Source: Bacillus solimangrovi
GTDB lineage: Bacteria; Bacillota; Bacilli; Bacillales; Bacillaceae_N
Length of the DNA: 64,000 bases
Assembly: GCF_001742425.1 (NCBI RefSeq)
Contig: NZ_MJEH01000022.1
Location: 124,001 to 188,000 of the forward strand
Reading direction: 5' to 3'
Below, in pieces: positions 56,386 through 64,000 of this stretch. The stretch's first letter is position 1; each line of letters starts with the position of its first letter. A model generated the notes under the pieces. It was not told the DNA's origin and searched no databases. It saw only the letters and a list, made by a program, of their open reading frames with translations. Both the position numbers and the translations under genes were made by a program.

Positions 56386-56705
56386 ATATGTTCACGAATT
56401 ACATGAATTTTATCAAATAGTGTTTTTAAATAAGGATGTTTAAATTCATCTTGATGTTCTAAACGGTACAATTGACTCCACAATGAATTGTATGTTGAAC
56501 GGTATTGAGTTGGAACTGTTCCTTTATAAGCACGTTGAAGGTGCATTAAAAGAAATTTTGCTTGGTTACGCTGATCATGAGTATTCTTTTTCTCCCCCAT
56601 GTCGATGTATAAAATTTGCTCATTAATCTCATGTAATAACGTTTCTGAAAGCTGTTCAATTGATACAAATATCCGATCTTTATATTTTAGGTTCATGTCT
56701 TCCAT
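56382..56705 (-). CDS. Unknown 107-aa protein in a signalling operon
   Basis: A 107-aa hydrophilic, helix-rich protein (MEDMNLKYKDRIFVSIEQLSETLLHEINEQILYIDMGEKK...) with no recognised family. It overlaps the kinase-STAS gene by four bases and lies 27 bases after the HemAT-like gene, so it belongs to that operon and may couple receptor and kinase. The binding site before ATG 56705 is weak. Confidence 0.72.
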   Translation of the reverse strand: MEDMNLKYKDRIFVSIEQLSETLLHEINEQILYIDMGEKKNTHDQRNQAKFLLMHLQRAYKGTVPTQYRSTYNSLWSQLYRLEHQDEFKHPYLKTLFDKIHVIREHI

Positions 56706-56732
56706 CTCTTAACCCCGCTTCCTAATTACAAT

Positions 56733-58100
56733 TTAAGATTCAAATTTGTCTCCTAATTCACTATTAAGATACGAGAGTTGTTCAGCCATCTCAGCAACCT
56801 GTTGTGAAGCTGAAGAAATATCACGAAATGTTTCTTTAAATGAAATAATAAAGTTACTTAAATCATTTATTTTCAAATCATTACCTTTAATACCACCTAC
56901 TGATTCTTCCAAAACGTCTATAATACCCCGATTAATCATGCGGAATCTGCTTGCTTGCTCGACTATTTCCTTGAAAGATTGTTCAAAGTGATGAACTTTT
57001 CCTTGAACATGTGAAATTTGCTCTTGAATATGATCCAGTGCCTCTTCCGTTTGCTGGGCAAGTTTTCGAACTTCTTTCGCAACTACGGTAAATCCTCTTC
57101 CATGCTCACCAGCCCTAGCTGCTTCAATCGTGGCATTAAGTGAAAGAACATTCGTTTGACTTGAAATATCACGAATAACTTTAACTACTTGACCAATTTT
57201 ATTTGAACTTTCACTCAATTCTTCCGTCATATGTTTCGTTGCATTAATTGATTCAACAATCAAATCGATATCACTTAATGAGGTTGTAACACGTACTTTA
57301 CCACTATCAACATCACTTATCATTCGTTGTGAAGTGTCCTGAATATCTTCTATCCCTTGCATCATTTCTTCAACGTGAACTTCCTTCTCTGCGATTGTTG
57401 CAGTCGTTTCTTCAGCATTGGCAGCTAGTAATGATGCAGATTCATTTAAACGTTGTTGCAATTCTTCTACTTCATTCAACTTCATCATAGAGGATGAATA
57501 CGACTCTATGTATGTAGAAATTCCAATCTGTATATCGAATGAACACAATCGTTGAAATGAATAATATACTTTATGAGCTTGCTCATAAGAAAGATCCTCC
57601 AAAAAAAGTTTCAATGCTTCATTTTGTATTAACGTATACGCACCTATGTACCACTCTGGAAATAACTTAATTCGATTATGAACATTTCCTATGATTTTTC
57701 TTCGAATAATGTAATCTTTCCCGACCTCTCCACTAAACATATCAAGCAAGTACTTTTGCAATGTTTGTTTTAACTTGTCAATTGTTGAATGATTCTCAAT
57801 AATCTTCATTAAATTAGGAAGCTGACTTAAACGCTCATAAAAGGCATTAACGATTTGACTAACATTCTTCTCCATCACATCATTTACATTTGCAAGACGT
57901 TGAATATCTTCAGCTTTCAAATTTACAAAGAATATTTGCATCGCCTCATTTGATTCTTGTAATTCTTTATAATAACGGGCTACTGTCTCAGACACCTCTA
58001 TATTATCTCCATCATTGTCGAGTTGACCTGGTACAAACTCTTCATCTATTTTCCGCATAAATCGGAATGCACCCATTTCATTTAATAACGCTTTTTTCAT
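56733..58100 (-). CDS. Globin-coupled chemoreceptor-type sensor (HemAT-like)
   Basis: A 455-aa soluble protein. The N-terminal ~200 residues are a protoglobin domain with proximal His141 ([20 protein letters not shown]) matching HemAT; heme binding would sense oxygen or NO. After a helical linker, residues ~230-455 are a methyl-accepting signalling domain with the hairpin tip [42 protein letters not shown] 58100 follows GGGGAGGAAG. It is first in an operon with a small unknown and a kinase-STAS protein, rather than chemotaxis genes, so it may report to that partner-switching pathway. Confidence 0.9.
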   Translation of the reverse strand: MKKALLNEMGAFRFMRKIDEEFVPGQLDNDGDNIEVSETVARYYKELQESNEAMQIFFVNLKAEDIQRLANVNDVMEKNVSQIVNAFYERLSQLPNLMKIIENHSTIDKLKQTLQKYLLDMFSGEVGKDYIIRRKIIGNVHNRIKLFPEWYIGAYTLIQNEALKLFLEDLSYEQAHKVYYSFQRLCSFDIQIGISTYIESYSSSMMKLNEVEELQQRLNESASLLAANAEETTATIAEKEVHVEEMMQGIEDIQDTSQRMISDVDSGKVRVTTSLSDIDLIVESINATKHMTEELSESSNKIGQVVKVIRDISSQTNVLSLNATIEAARAGEHGRGFTVVAKEVRKLAQQTEEALDHIQEQISHVQGKVHHFEQSFKEIVEQASRFRMINRGIIDVLEESVGGIKGNDLKINDLSNFIISFKETFRDISSASQQVAEMAEQLSYLNSELGDKFES

Positions 58101-58374
58101 AGACTTCCTCCCCATTTAGAACTTCCCCCAATCATTTAATCTAAACCATTTCTAACCAATTATTTAGATCAACATATAGTATCAGCAATATTTCCCCTAT
58201 TTTAGTATATATGGAAATTAATAAAAAGAAAATTGGCAAATATTAATATATTGTTAACAAATTTGTAATATCATTCTATTTATTTGTTTTATAATAACTA
58301 TATGTACCTACTAAACTTTTTTAATGTAAAAATAACATCAAAAAATTCAATGTAACAATTTAATCATTCATAAC

Positions 58375-58404
58375 TTTACAGAATTAAAGTGCGAAAGGTA
58401 TAAT
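58375..58404 (+). promoter_or_regulatory. Sigma-A-type promoter of the REC-PP2C gene
   Basis: TTTACA (58375-58380), 18-base spacer, TATAAT (58399-58404), about 95 bases upstream of the start. The rest of the 58101-58498 gap is AT-rich with no other gene and must also hold the divergent promoter of the HemAT-like operon. Confidence 0.6.
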
Positions 58405-58498
58405 CATCCTTCAACTAACTATCTATATACTATTAGACTTTATGACAAAGTTAATCATGATCAGAAATATCAGTAATTAATTTCATGAAAGGATCTAT

Positions 58499-59671
58499 GT
58501 GTACATGCACATTTTACTTATCCATGCTATATCAGCCGAGAGGCGTAATTTAATTGACTTGCTCAAATCTCATAAAAATACAAAACAGATCACTAAGTTC
58601 AAATCTATTGAAAGTGCGAACGGCTATTTACTAAAAGTAACAAATGATACTTCAATTCCTGACGTTATTCTAGTGGATAATTTCAACAATTCGAATAAAG
58701 TTCTTAAATTATGTTCGAACATGCGTAAACAAACGTGGCTTAAATATATCCCTGTGTTACTTCTATCTGATACTTCTCACATGTCCTTTTTAGAACGAGC
58801 CATTAATCATGGCGTTACAGATTATATAAATAAACCTGTACATCCAACAGAAGTTCTTAATCGAATTAGCCTATCTGTAAAATTAAAGATAGAAAGCGAA
58901 GAAAATAGGAGAAGAGAGAAAGAACTCGCTTATATGTTCAAGTCAATTCATGAAGACGTTGAACTTGCAAGACAAATCCAATCAGGAATTCTCCCTAATG
59001 AAATAACTGATAATAATATTCAAATTTCTGCATTGTTTCAGCCTTCAGAACAACTTTCAGGAGATATGTATTATTGGGTAAAAATTAATGATCACCAATA
59101 TGCGATAATATTAATCGACATCGTTGGACATGGCATTCATGCCGCATTAGTTAGCATGTCCTTCCGCTCTCTCCTTCACGGGTTATTAACTCGAGTAGTA
59201 GATCCAATTCTCGTAATAGAAGAGTTAAATGATCATATTCATCAATTATTTAAACAACAAAATCGAACTCGTTTATTAAACTATTATTTCACAGCATTAT
59301 ATGCAGTTATTGATACAGCAGAACAGACTATTGAATATGTAAATGCAGGGCACCCTGATGGATTATTTATTACTGAACAGCAAGATCTTTTATTGATGAA
59401 TGAAGGGTGCCCACCGATAGGACTTATCCCAAATATGGTAGTAAAAAAAGAAAAAATAGCATACCATTCACAAACAAAACTACTTTTCTTTACAGATGGA
59501 TTAATTGAAATATCAAATCAAAAATTATGGACAGATCGTCTGATAAGTCATCTTAAACAATCATTCTATCTAGATAATGAAAAATTACTTAATCGAATCA
59601 TAGACAGTCGAAATAACGAATCTATTCAGAATGATGACATCTGCATTATTGCTATTAATTTAAAACCTTAA
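58499..59671 (+). CDS. REC-PP2C (RsbU/SpoIIE-type) phosphatase
   Basis: A 390-aa protein: receiver domain (phosphoacceptor Asp60 in VILVDNFN, Lys112 in INKPVHP), coiled-coil linker (~125-160), and a PP2C-type serine phosphatase with metal-binding Asp189 in SGDMYYW and Asp207 in DIVGHGIHAAL. Such proteins dephosphorylate STAS domains, here probably the STAS part of the kinase-STAS fusion encoded divergently. Phosphorylation of the receiver would control the phosphatase; no cognate kinase is near. GTG 58499 follows AAAGGATCTAT. Confidence 0.9.
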   Translation: MYMHILLIHAISAERRNLIDLLKSHKNTKQITKFKSIESANGYLLKVTNDTSIPDVILVDNFNNSNKVLKLCSNMRKQTWLKYIPVLLLSDTSHMSFLERAINHGVTDYINKPVHPTEVLNRISLSVKLKIESEENRRREKELAYMFKSIHEDVELARQIQSGILPNEITDNNIQISALFQPSEQLSGDMYYWVKINDHQYAIILIDIVGHGIHAALVSMSFRSLLHGLLTRVVDPILVIEELNDHIHQLFKQQNRTRLLNYYFTALYAVIDTAEQTIEYVNAGHPDGLFITEQQDLLLMNEGCPPIGLIPNMVVKKEKIAYHSQTKLLFFTDGLIEISNQKLWTDRLISHLKQSFYLDNEKLLNRIIDSRNNESIQNDDICIIAINLKP

Positions 59672-59688
59672 TAAATCATTTAAATCTT

Positions 59689-59729
59689 GAAAACACGACC
59701 TATAGTAATTTTATGTAAGTCGTGTTTTC
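59689..59729. terminator. Bidirectional terminator
   Basis: GAAAACACGAC faces GTCGTGTTTTC, a perfect 11-bp stem between the convergent phosphatase gene and hypE. Confidence 0.85.
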
Positions 59730-59785
59730 TCATAATTATGAATTTAATGTATACATATTAAGTAGTAATTAATCTATAACTAGCG

Positions 59786-60784
59786 TTAACAAATCCTAGG
59801 AAATTGCATTCCTGCTAACCGTCGTAGCATACGTCGACTTCCAAGTGCAGTTTCCAACAATATCCTGCCATTCGTAGTTGCCGTCACTCTCCCGATAACC
59901 TTTGACTCTTCTGTTTCTTTATATTTTTTTAGCAACTGAAGGACGTCTTCCTCTACTTCTTCCGCTACAATCATTACGACTTTACCCTCATTTGCCAAAT
60001 ATAGTGGGTCAAAACCTAACAAATCACAAGCCCCATGCACTTCTCTTCGAACTGGAATAGCCTCTTCTTCAAGTTGGATTTCTAGATCCTCTGATTCACA
60101 AATCTCAACTAAAGTTGTTGCTAGCCCTCCTCGTGTTGGATCACGCATGACTTTTACCCCATCTATTTCATTTAGCAACGCTTCAATTGGAGCGTGTAAG
60201 CAAGCACAATCACTGTCCAAATCCATTTCAAGACCAAGTTCACCACGCGCTGCTAATACAGCCATCCCATGATCTCCAATTGAACCACTAACGATAACAC
60301 TATCTCCTTCTTGAACAGGTGTACTTGTTGTTTCAATAACTCTACCTACACCAGCTGTATTAATAAACAATCCATCTGCACTACCTCGTTCTACAACTTT
60401 AGTATCACCTGCTACAATTTTAACATTTGCATTTGATGCTTCAGTTGCCATGTCCGCTACAATTTGCTTCAAATCTGTTAATCGGAAACCTTCCTCAATA
60501 ATAAATGAAGCTGTCAAAAATAGTGGGACAGCTCCACTAACAGCTAGGTCATTCACTGTACCTGCAACTGCTAACTTACCAATTGAACCACCTGGGAAAA
60601 AGAGCGGTTGAATAACAAAGCTATCAGTTGTTAATGCAAGCTTTGTCCCAGGAGAATCAAATATCGCAGCATCCTGTTGTGCTTCTCGTTCGTGTCCAAA
60701 TGCTTTGACAAATACATCTTGTATTAATCGGTGTGCAAGTTCTCCACCATCACCATGTGCTAAATTAATTCGCTCTCCACTCAT
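59786..60784 (-). CDS. hypE: HypE, carbamoyl dehydratase for hydrogenase maturation
   Basis: A 332-aa enzyme of the PurM/ThiL fold that dehydrates a carbamoyl group carried on its C-terminal Cys to thiocyanate, the source of the cyanide ligands of [NiFe]-hydrogenase. The required C-terminus PRIC is present, as are AHGDGGELAHRLI and the ATP-binding residues VAGDTKVV. ATG 60784 overlaps the hypD stop (ATGA); 13 extra codons upstream are inside hypD. Confidence 0.95.
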   Translation of the reverse strand: MSGERINLAHGDGGELAHRLIQDVFVKAFGHEREAQQDAAIFDSPGTKLALTTDSFVIQPLFFPGGSIGKLAVAGTVNDLAVSGAVPLFLTASFIIEEGFRLTDLKQIVADMATEASNANVKIVAGDTKVVERGSADGLFINTAGVGRVIETTSTPVQEGDSVIVSGSIGDHGMAVLAARGELGLEMDLDSDCACLHAPIEALLNEIDGVKVMRDPTRGGLATTLVEICESEDLEIQLEEEAIPVRREVHGACDLLGFDPLYLANEGKVVMIVAEEVEEDVLQLLKKYKETEESKVIGRVTATTNGRILLETALGSRRMLRRLAGMQFPRIC

Positions 60785-61896
60785 GCTTCCACCTCTTGTA
60801 GATATTGATAAGATGCTGAACAACTTCCTTCAGTAGAAACCATACATGGACCTATAGGCTTTATCGGTGTACATCCCTTCCCAAACAAAATACATTCAGA
60901 AGGTGAAATTTTCCCACTAATTACTTCTCCACAACGACATTTCGTTTTTGGGGGCTCCTTCGTTTGTATTTGAAATCGTTCTCTAGCATTAAATTGGTTA
61001 TACTCTTCTTTCAACCGTAAACCACTATTATTAATGATTCCAAGTCCACGCCAGTTTTCATCTGATAACCTAAAATACTGCTCCATTAAACGAATTGCAT
61101 TACGATTGCCTTCTCTCGAGACAACTGCTTTATAACAATTCTTAATACTCTTATCATTTTCTAATAAAGATAAAAGACATTCATAAATTCCACTTAAAAG
61201 CTCTACTGGTTCAAAACCTGTAATACTACCAGTGACACCGAAGTCTTTCGGTAAAAAATCGAAATGCTCACTACCTGTCACCATTGCGACATGACCTGGT
61301 AATAAAAATGCATCAATTGCAGTATCTCCCTCTTCTAATAAAGTACGTAATATCGGTTCAACTAGCTTAGTAGAAAGCCAAACTGAAAAATTTTCAACGT
61401 CGTGTTGTTCTGCTAAATCGATTGCCACTGATATAATTGGTATTGTCGTTTCAAACCCTACACCTAAAAAAACGACTTGTTTAGTAGGATGGTCTATCGC
61501 CAACTTCACAGCATCAAGAGGTGAATATACGACACGAACATCTCTTCCTTCTGCCTTCGCTTCCATCAAAGTAATCGTCGAACCTGGCACACGCATCATA
61601 TCTCCAAATGTACAAAGAATTACCTCTTTTTCTAATGAAAGTTGAATCATAGAATCTATTTCTTCCTGCGCTGTGACACATACGGGACATCCAGGACCTG
61701 ATATCAACTTAACATGATCACTTAAGGCCTGCTTTACACCACTTTTTGCTAATGCCATCGTATGTGAACCACATACTTCCATGATTACAGGTAAACGTTT
61801 ATATTGAGCTGTATACCTATTACTTAATTGTTTAACCTTTGTTAACAACTGCCTACTTAACATAGGGTCAGAGGAAGTTTTAAGTAGTTCGTACAT
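60781..61896 (-). CDS. hypD: HypD, Fe(CN)2CO assembly scaffold
   Basis: A 371-aa iron-sulfur protein that with HypC builds the Fe(CN)2CO unit. Diagnostic sites: CGSHT with Cys42, GPGCPVC with Cys70 and Cys73, GFEPVELL, and the C-terminal [4Fe-4S] cysteines in CRCGEVISG...CILFGKGCTPIKPIGPC. ATG 61896 follows TGGAGGAAG and overlaps the end of hypC by 17 bases; 29 upstream codons of the longer frame lie in hypC. Confidence 0.94.
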   Translation of the reverse strand: MYELLKTSSDPMLSRQLLTKVKQLSNRYTAQYKRLPVIMEVCGSHTMALAKSGVKQALSDHVKLISGPGCPVCVTAQEEIDSMIQLSLEKEVILCTFGDMMRVPGSTITLMEAKAEGRDVRVVYSPLDAVKLAIDHPTKQVVFLGVGFETTIPIISVAIDLAEQHDVENFSVWLSTKLVEPILRTLLEEGDTAIDAFLLPGHVAMVTGSEHFDFLPKDFGVTGSITGFEPVELLSGIYECLLSLLENDKSIKNCYKAVVSREGNRNAIRLMEQYFRLSDENWRGLGIINNSGLRLKEEYNQFNARERFQIQTKEPPKTKCRCGEVISGKISPSECILFGKGCTPIKPIGPCMVSTEGSCSASYQYLQEVEA

Positions 61897-62104
61897 CAAC
61901 AATCTTCCTCCATTCCTCAATGCTCTCTTTCGCATATTGTTCATCAATAATTGACATCGCTTGTCCTGCATGAACAATGACAAATTGTCCTACCTCAACT
62001 TCTGTTACAAAAATTATCCCAACTTCCATCTTCGAACCCATCACATCAATCGTTGCATCATATTCTCTTTTCTCTATTACCTTTGCTGGTACTCCTACAC
62101 ACAT
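61880..62104 (-). CDS. hypC: HypC, hydrogenase maturation chaperone
   Basis: A 74-aa protein starting MCVGVPAKV, the HypC/HybG signature in which Cys2 (after Met removal) binds the iron carried to the hydrogenase large subunit. AAAGGAGTGAAAAGC precedes ATG 62104; eight extra codons upstream would bury the essential N-terminal Cys, so they are excluded. It lies 20 bases after hypF. Confidence 0.94.
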   Translation of the reverse strand: MCVGVPAKVIEKREYDATIDVMGSKMEVGIIFVTEVEVGQFVIVHAGQAMSIIDEQYAKESIEEWRKIVDVRTT

Positions 62105-62124
62105 GCTTTTCACTCCTTTACCAT

Positions 62125-64000
62125 TCACAGTGCTGCTTTAGCAATCATTAGTTGACCAATTGCTAAACCACCGTCACCACATGGCACTCGATGATGTTTG
62201 TATACATCAAACTTGTGTACAGTAAGCATTCGTTGGATGTCATGTGATAACTTGACATTGTGAAAACTACCGCCTGACAAAACGACTTTATTTGTATAAA
62301 TCTGATTCACCTTTACAACTTCAAGTACTGCTGTAATGATTGCAGAAACGACTGTCTCATGAAAACGTACGATTATTTCATCGATAGACACGCCACTTAA
62401 ATAATCTTCAACAATTTCTCTTAACATCTGGCTAAAATCTATTTCTATTAATTCATTGATTCGACATAACTCATATGTAAAAGGTTTAGCGTTGTCATTT
62501 TTTATATGAATAGCTTTTAACTGTTCAGATAATAAAATTGCTGCTTCCCCTTCATAGGAGGTAATATGACATATTCCTAGTATCGAACTAATAGCATCGA
62601 ACAATCTCCCACACGTTCCCACAAGAGGGCTGTTCAATTTTTTATTTATCATTTTTTCGATAATATCAATCTCAAATTTTTTATTAGAGAAAATTTGATT
62701 TGCGATATCTTTCCCATCTTCAAGTTGATGAATGAGCATGGCAACAGCGTTACGCCAAGGTTCCTTAATTGCCTTCTCACCACCTGGCAATGGACTGTAA
62801 CGGAGGTGTGCAAGTCGCTCCACACCACATGCATTTCCATATAAAACTTCAAAACCCCAAATATTCCCATCATCTCCATATCCAGTTCCGTCCAATATGA
62901 TACCTAGACAAGGCTCAGTAAGATTATTTTCAGTCATGCATGCGACATGGTGTGCATGATGATGTTGCACTTCAAATATCGGAACTTGTAAGTTATCCGC
63001 CCATTCCCGAATGTGATAATTAGGATGTTTATCAATTACTGCAATCCGATGCTGAACGGAAAAAAGCTGTTGTGTTCGTTCATAATCTTCTTGCAAATAG
63101 TCAACCATATCCACCCCTGTTATCTCACCAATATGCTTAGATAAAAAAATTTGTTTATTACGACCAATTGCATATGTATTCTTTTGATCACTACCTAAAG
63201 CGAGTATTCCATCAACATCGACATGAACTGAAATTGGTTCAGGTGCATATCCCCTACCTCGTCGTAAAAATGTAGGATAACTGACATCCGTGCACATAAC
63301 TGAATCATCGATTGATTGAAGGATCGGACGGTCGTCACTTAATATGGCATCACTTACTTCTTGCAACTTACTTAACGCATCCTCTTCTGTTGAAATCATC
63401 GGTAACCCTGATATATTTGCACTCGTCATTACTAATACATCGGTTTGCATCCCGTTAAATATTAAGTAATGAAGAGGTGTATATGGTAACATGATACCTA
63501 ATGAACGATAGTTGGGTGCGACTTCCATAATACTAGTAGATTCTCGTAAAGGTAAGATGACAATTGGAGCTTCGGATGATGACAATAGCTGCTCGTCATC
63601 TTCACTAACTATGCACAATTGTTTTGCAACTTTAAGTGAACGTACCATGCATGCCAACGGACGTGATGGGCGATGCTTTCTCACTCGTAGTTCATTAACT
63701 ACTGTTGGATTAGTTGCATCACATACGAGGTGATAACCTCCAAGACCTTTTATCGCAACAACCTTACCTTGGTCTATCAGTCGCCTTACCTCTGTAATTG
63801 CTGCTTCCTTTTCAGCTCGAATGGTTCCATCCATCTTTATTAGGCGGAGATTTGGTCCACACTTATGACATGAGATTGGCTGAGCATGATGTCTACGATT
63901 CATTGTGTCCTTATATTCTGCTTCGCACTTTTCACACATTTTAAACTGTTGCATCGATGTTCGTGGCCTATCATATGGTAAAGAATCAATGATTGTATAA
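62125..64000 (-). CDS. hypF: HypF, carbamoyltransferase (5' end beyond the window)
   Basis: The C-terminal 625 residues of HypF, which makes the carbamoyl group from carbamoyl phosphate and passes it to HypE. The frame is open to the window edge (IIDSLPYDRPRTSMQQ precedes the internal ATG at 63954), so the acylphosphatase domain and first part are outside. Visible are the paired zinc fingers (CEKCEAEYKD...CHKCGP), the YrdC-like domain (KGLGGYHLVCDATN), and the Kae1-like domain with HHHAHHVACM and VLSGGSFHNVKLS. hypF-C-D-E form one operon; hypA, hypB and the hydrogenase genes are not in the window. Confidence 0.95.
   Translation of the reverse strand, partial: YTIIDSLPYDRPRTSMQQFKMCEKCEAEYKDTMNRRHHAQPISCHKCGPNLRLIKMDGTIRAEKEAAITEVRRLIDQGKVVAIKGLGGYHLVCDATNPTVVNELRVRKHRPSRPLACMVRSLKVAKQLCIVSEDDEQLLSSSEAPIVILPLRESTSIMEVAPNYRSLGIMLPYTPLHYLIFNGMQTDVLVMTSANISGLPMISTEEDALSKLQEVSDAILSDDRPILQSIDDSVMCTDVSYPTFLRRGRGYAPEPISVHVDVDGILALGSDQKNTYAIGRNKQIFLSKHIGEITGVDMVDYLQEDYERTQQLFSVQHRIAVIDKHPNYHIREWADNLQVPIFEVQHHHAHHVACMTENNLTEPCLGIILDGTGYGDDGNIWGFEVLYGNACGVERLAHLRYSPLPGGEKAIKEPWRNAVAMLIHQLEDGKDIANQIFSNKKFEIDIIEKMINKKLNSPLVGTCGRLFDAISSILGICHITSYEGEAAILLSEQLKAIHIKNDNAKPFTYELCRINELIEIDFSQMLREIVEDYLSGVSIDEIIVRFHETVVSAIITAVLEVVKVNQIYTNKVVLSGGSFHNVKLSHDIQRMLTVHKFDVYKHHRVPCGDGGLAIGQLMIAKAAL

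Overview
The window looks like a chromosomal segment of a low-GC, Gram-positive, spore-forming Bacillaceae bacterium. Supporting signs are the AT-rich base composition, AGGAGG-type ribosome binding sites with many GTG/TTG starts, a tmRNA whose encoded tag reads GKENNYSLAAA, a SleB-type cell-wall hydrolase, a YozE protein, a HemAT-type globin chemoreceptor and RsbU/RsbW/RsbV-like domains. Species cannot be fixed from the sequence alone.

Layout. 0-10.2 kb: the 5' end of a lipoprotein, a CDF metal-efflux pump with a natural His6 N-terminus and a metalloregulator-type operator, an isolated peptidyl-tRNA hydrolase, a PhnA-like zinc ribbon, a Nudix hydrolase, a nitroreductase with a multi-half-site operator next to an Rrf2 regulator, a sterol-desaturase-like protein, and a four-gene operon (Met-rich DM13 protein, OmpR-type regulator, histidine kinase, membrane-anchored MsrA-MsrB fusion). 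10.2-25 kb: a broken thioredoxin, DUF418 protein, aldo/keto reductase, split ThrE-type exporter, an unusual ligase cluster (ATP-grasp enzyme; signal-less S11 peptidase; degenerate ATP-grasp fused to a MurF-like ligase), a hydrolase, an O-methyltransferase, and a YtrA-type GntR/ABC operon. 25.6-39 kb: transporters and their regulators (MFS proteins, an ArsR-type regulator, EamA, an SgrR-like regulator), a LysR/quinone reductase pair, two HAD phosphatases, a GNAT protein, and a remnant resembling gpsA. 39.4-50.8 kb: a complete class II lanthipeptide locus on the minus strand, lanM-lanT-lanF-lanE-lanA(x3)-lanK-lanR. 50.9-52.5 kb: an ORF-less group II intron, ssrA (tmRNA) and tRNA-Arg(TCT). 52.7-59.7 kb: an orphan ABC binding protein, YozE, SleB-like hydrolase, a 33-aa membrane peptide, and a signalling module (HemAT-like sensor, small unknown, kinase-STAS fusion, divergent REC-PP2C phosphatase). 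59.8-64 kb: hypF(5' end beyond the window)-hypC-hypD-hypE for [NiFe]-hydrogenase maturation.

How genes work together. In the lanthipeptide locus, LanM should dehydrate and cyclise three nearly identical precursors, LanT should cut the leader at a GA site and export the product, an ABC pair should give self-protection, and a NarL-type two-component system should regulate. The precursors are too short for ordinary ORF calling and were found by reading the DNA. The DM13/kinase/MsrAB operon looks like a system that senses and repairs oxidation of surface methionines. The two-ligase plus S11 peptidase cluster is the best candidate for an undescribed pathway: it resembles cyanophycin-like or peptidoglycan-like peptide synthesis but matches no system I can name.

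Several long AT-rich gaps hold no recognisable gene and are listed as such. All product calls rest on motif recognition by eye, without database searches.
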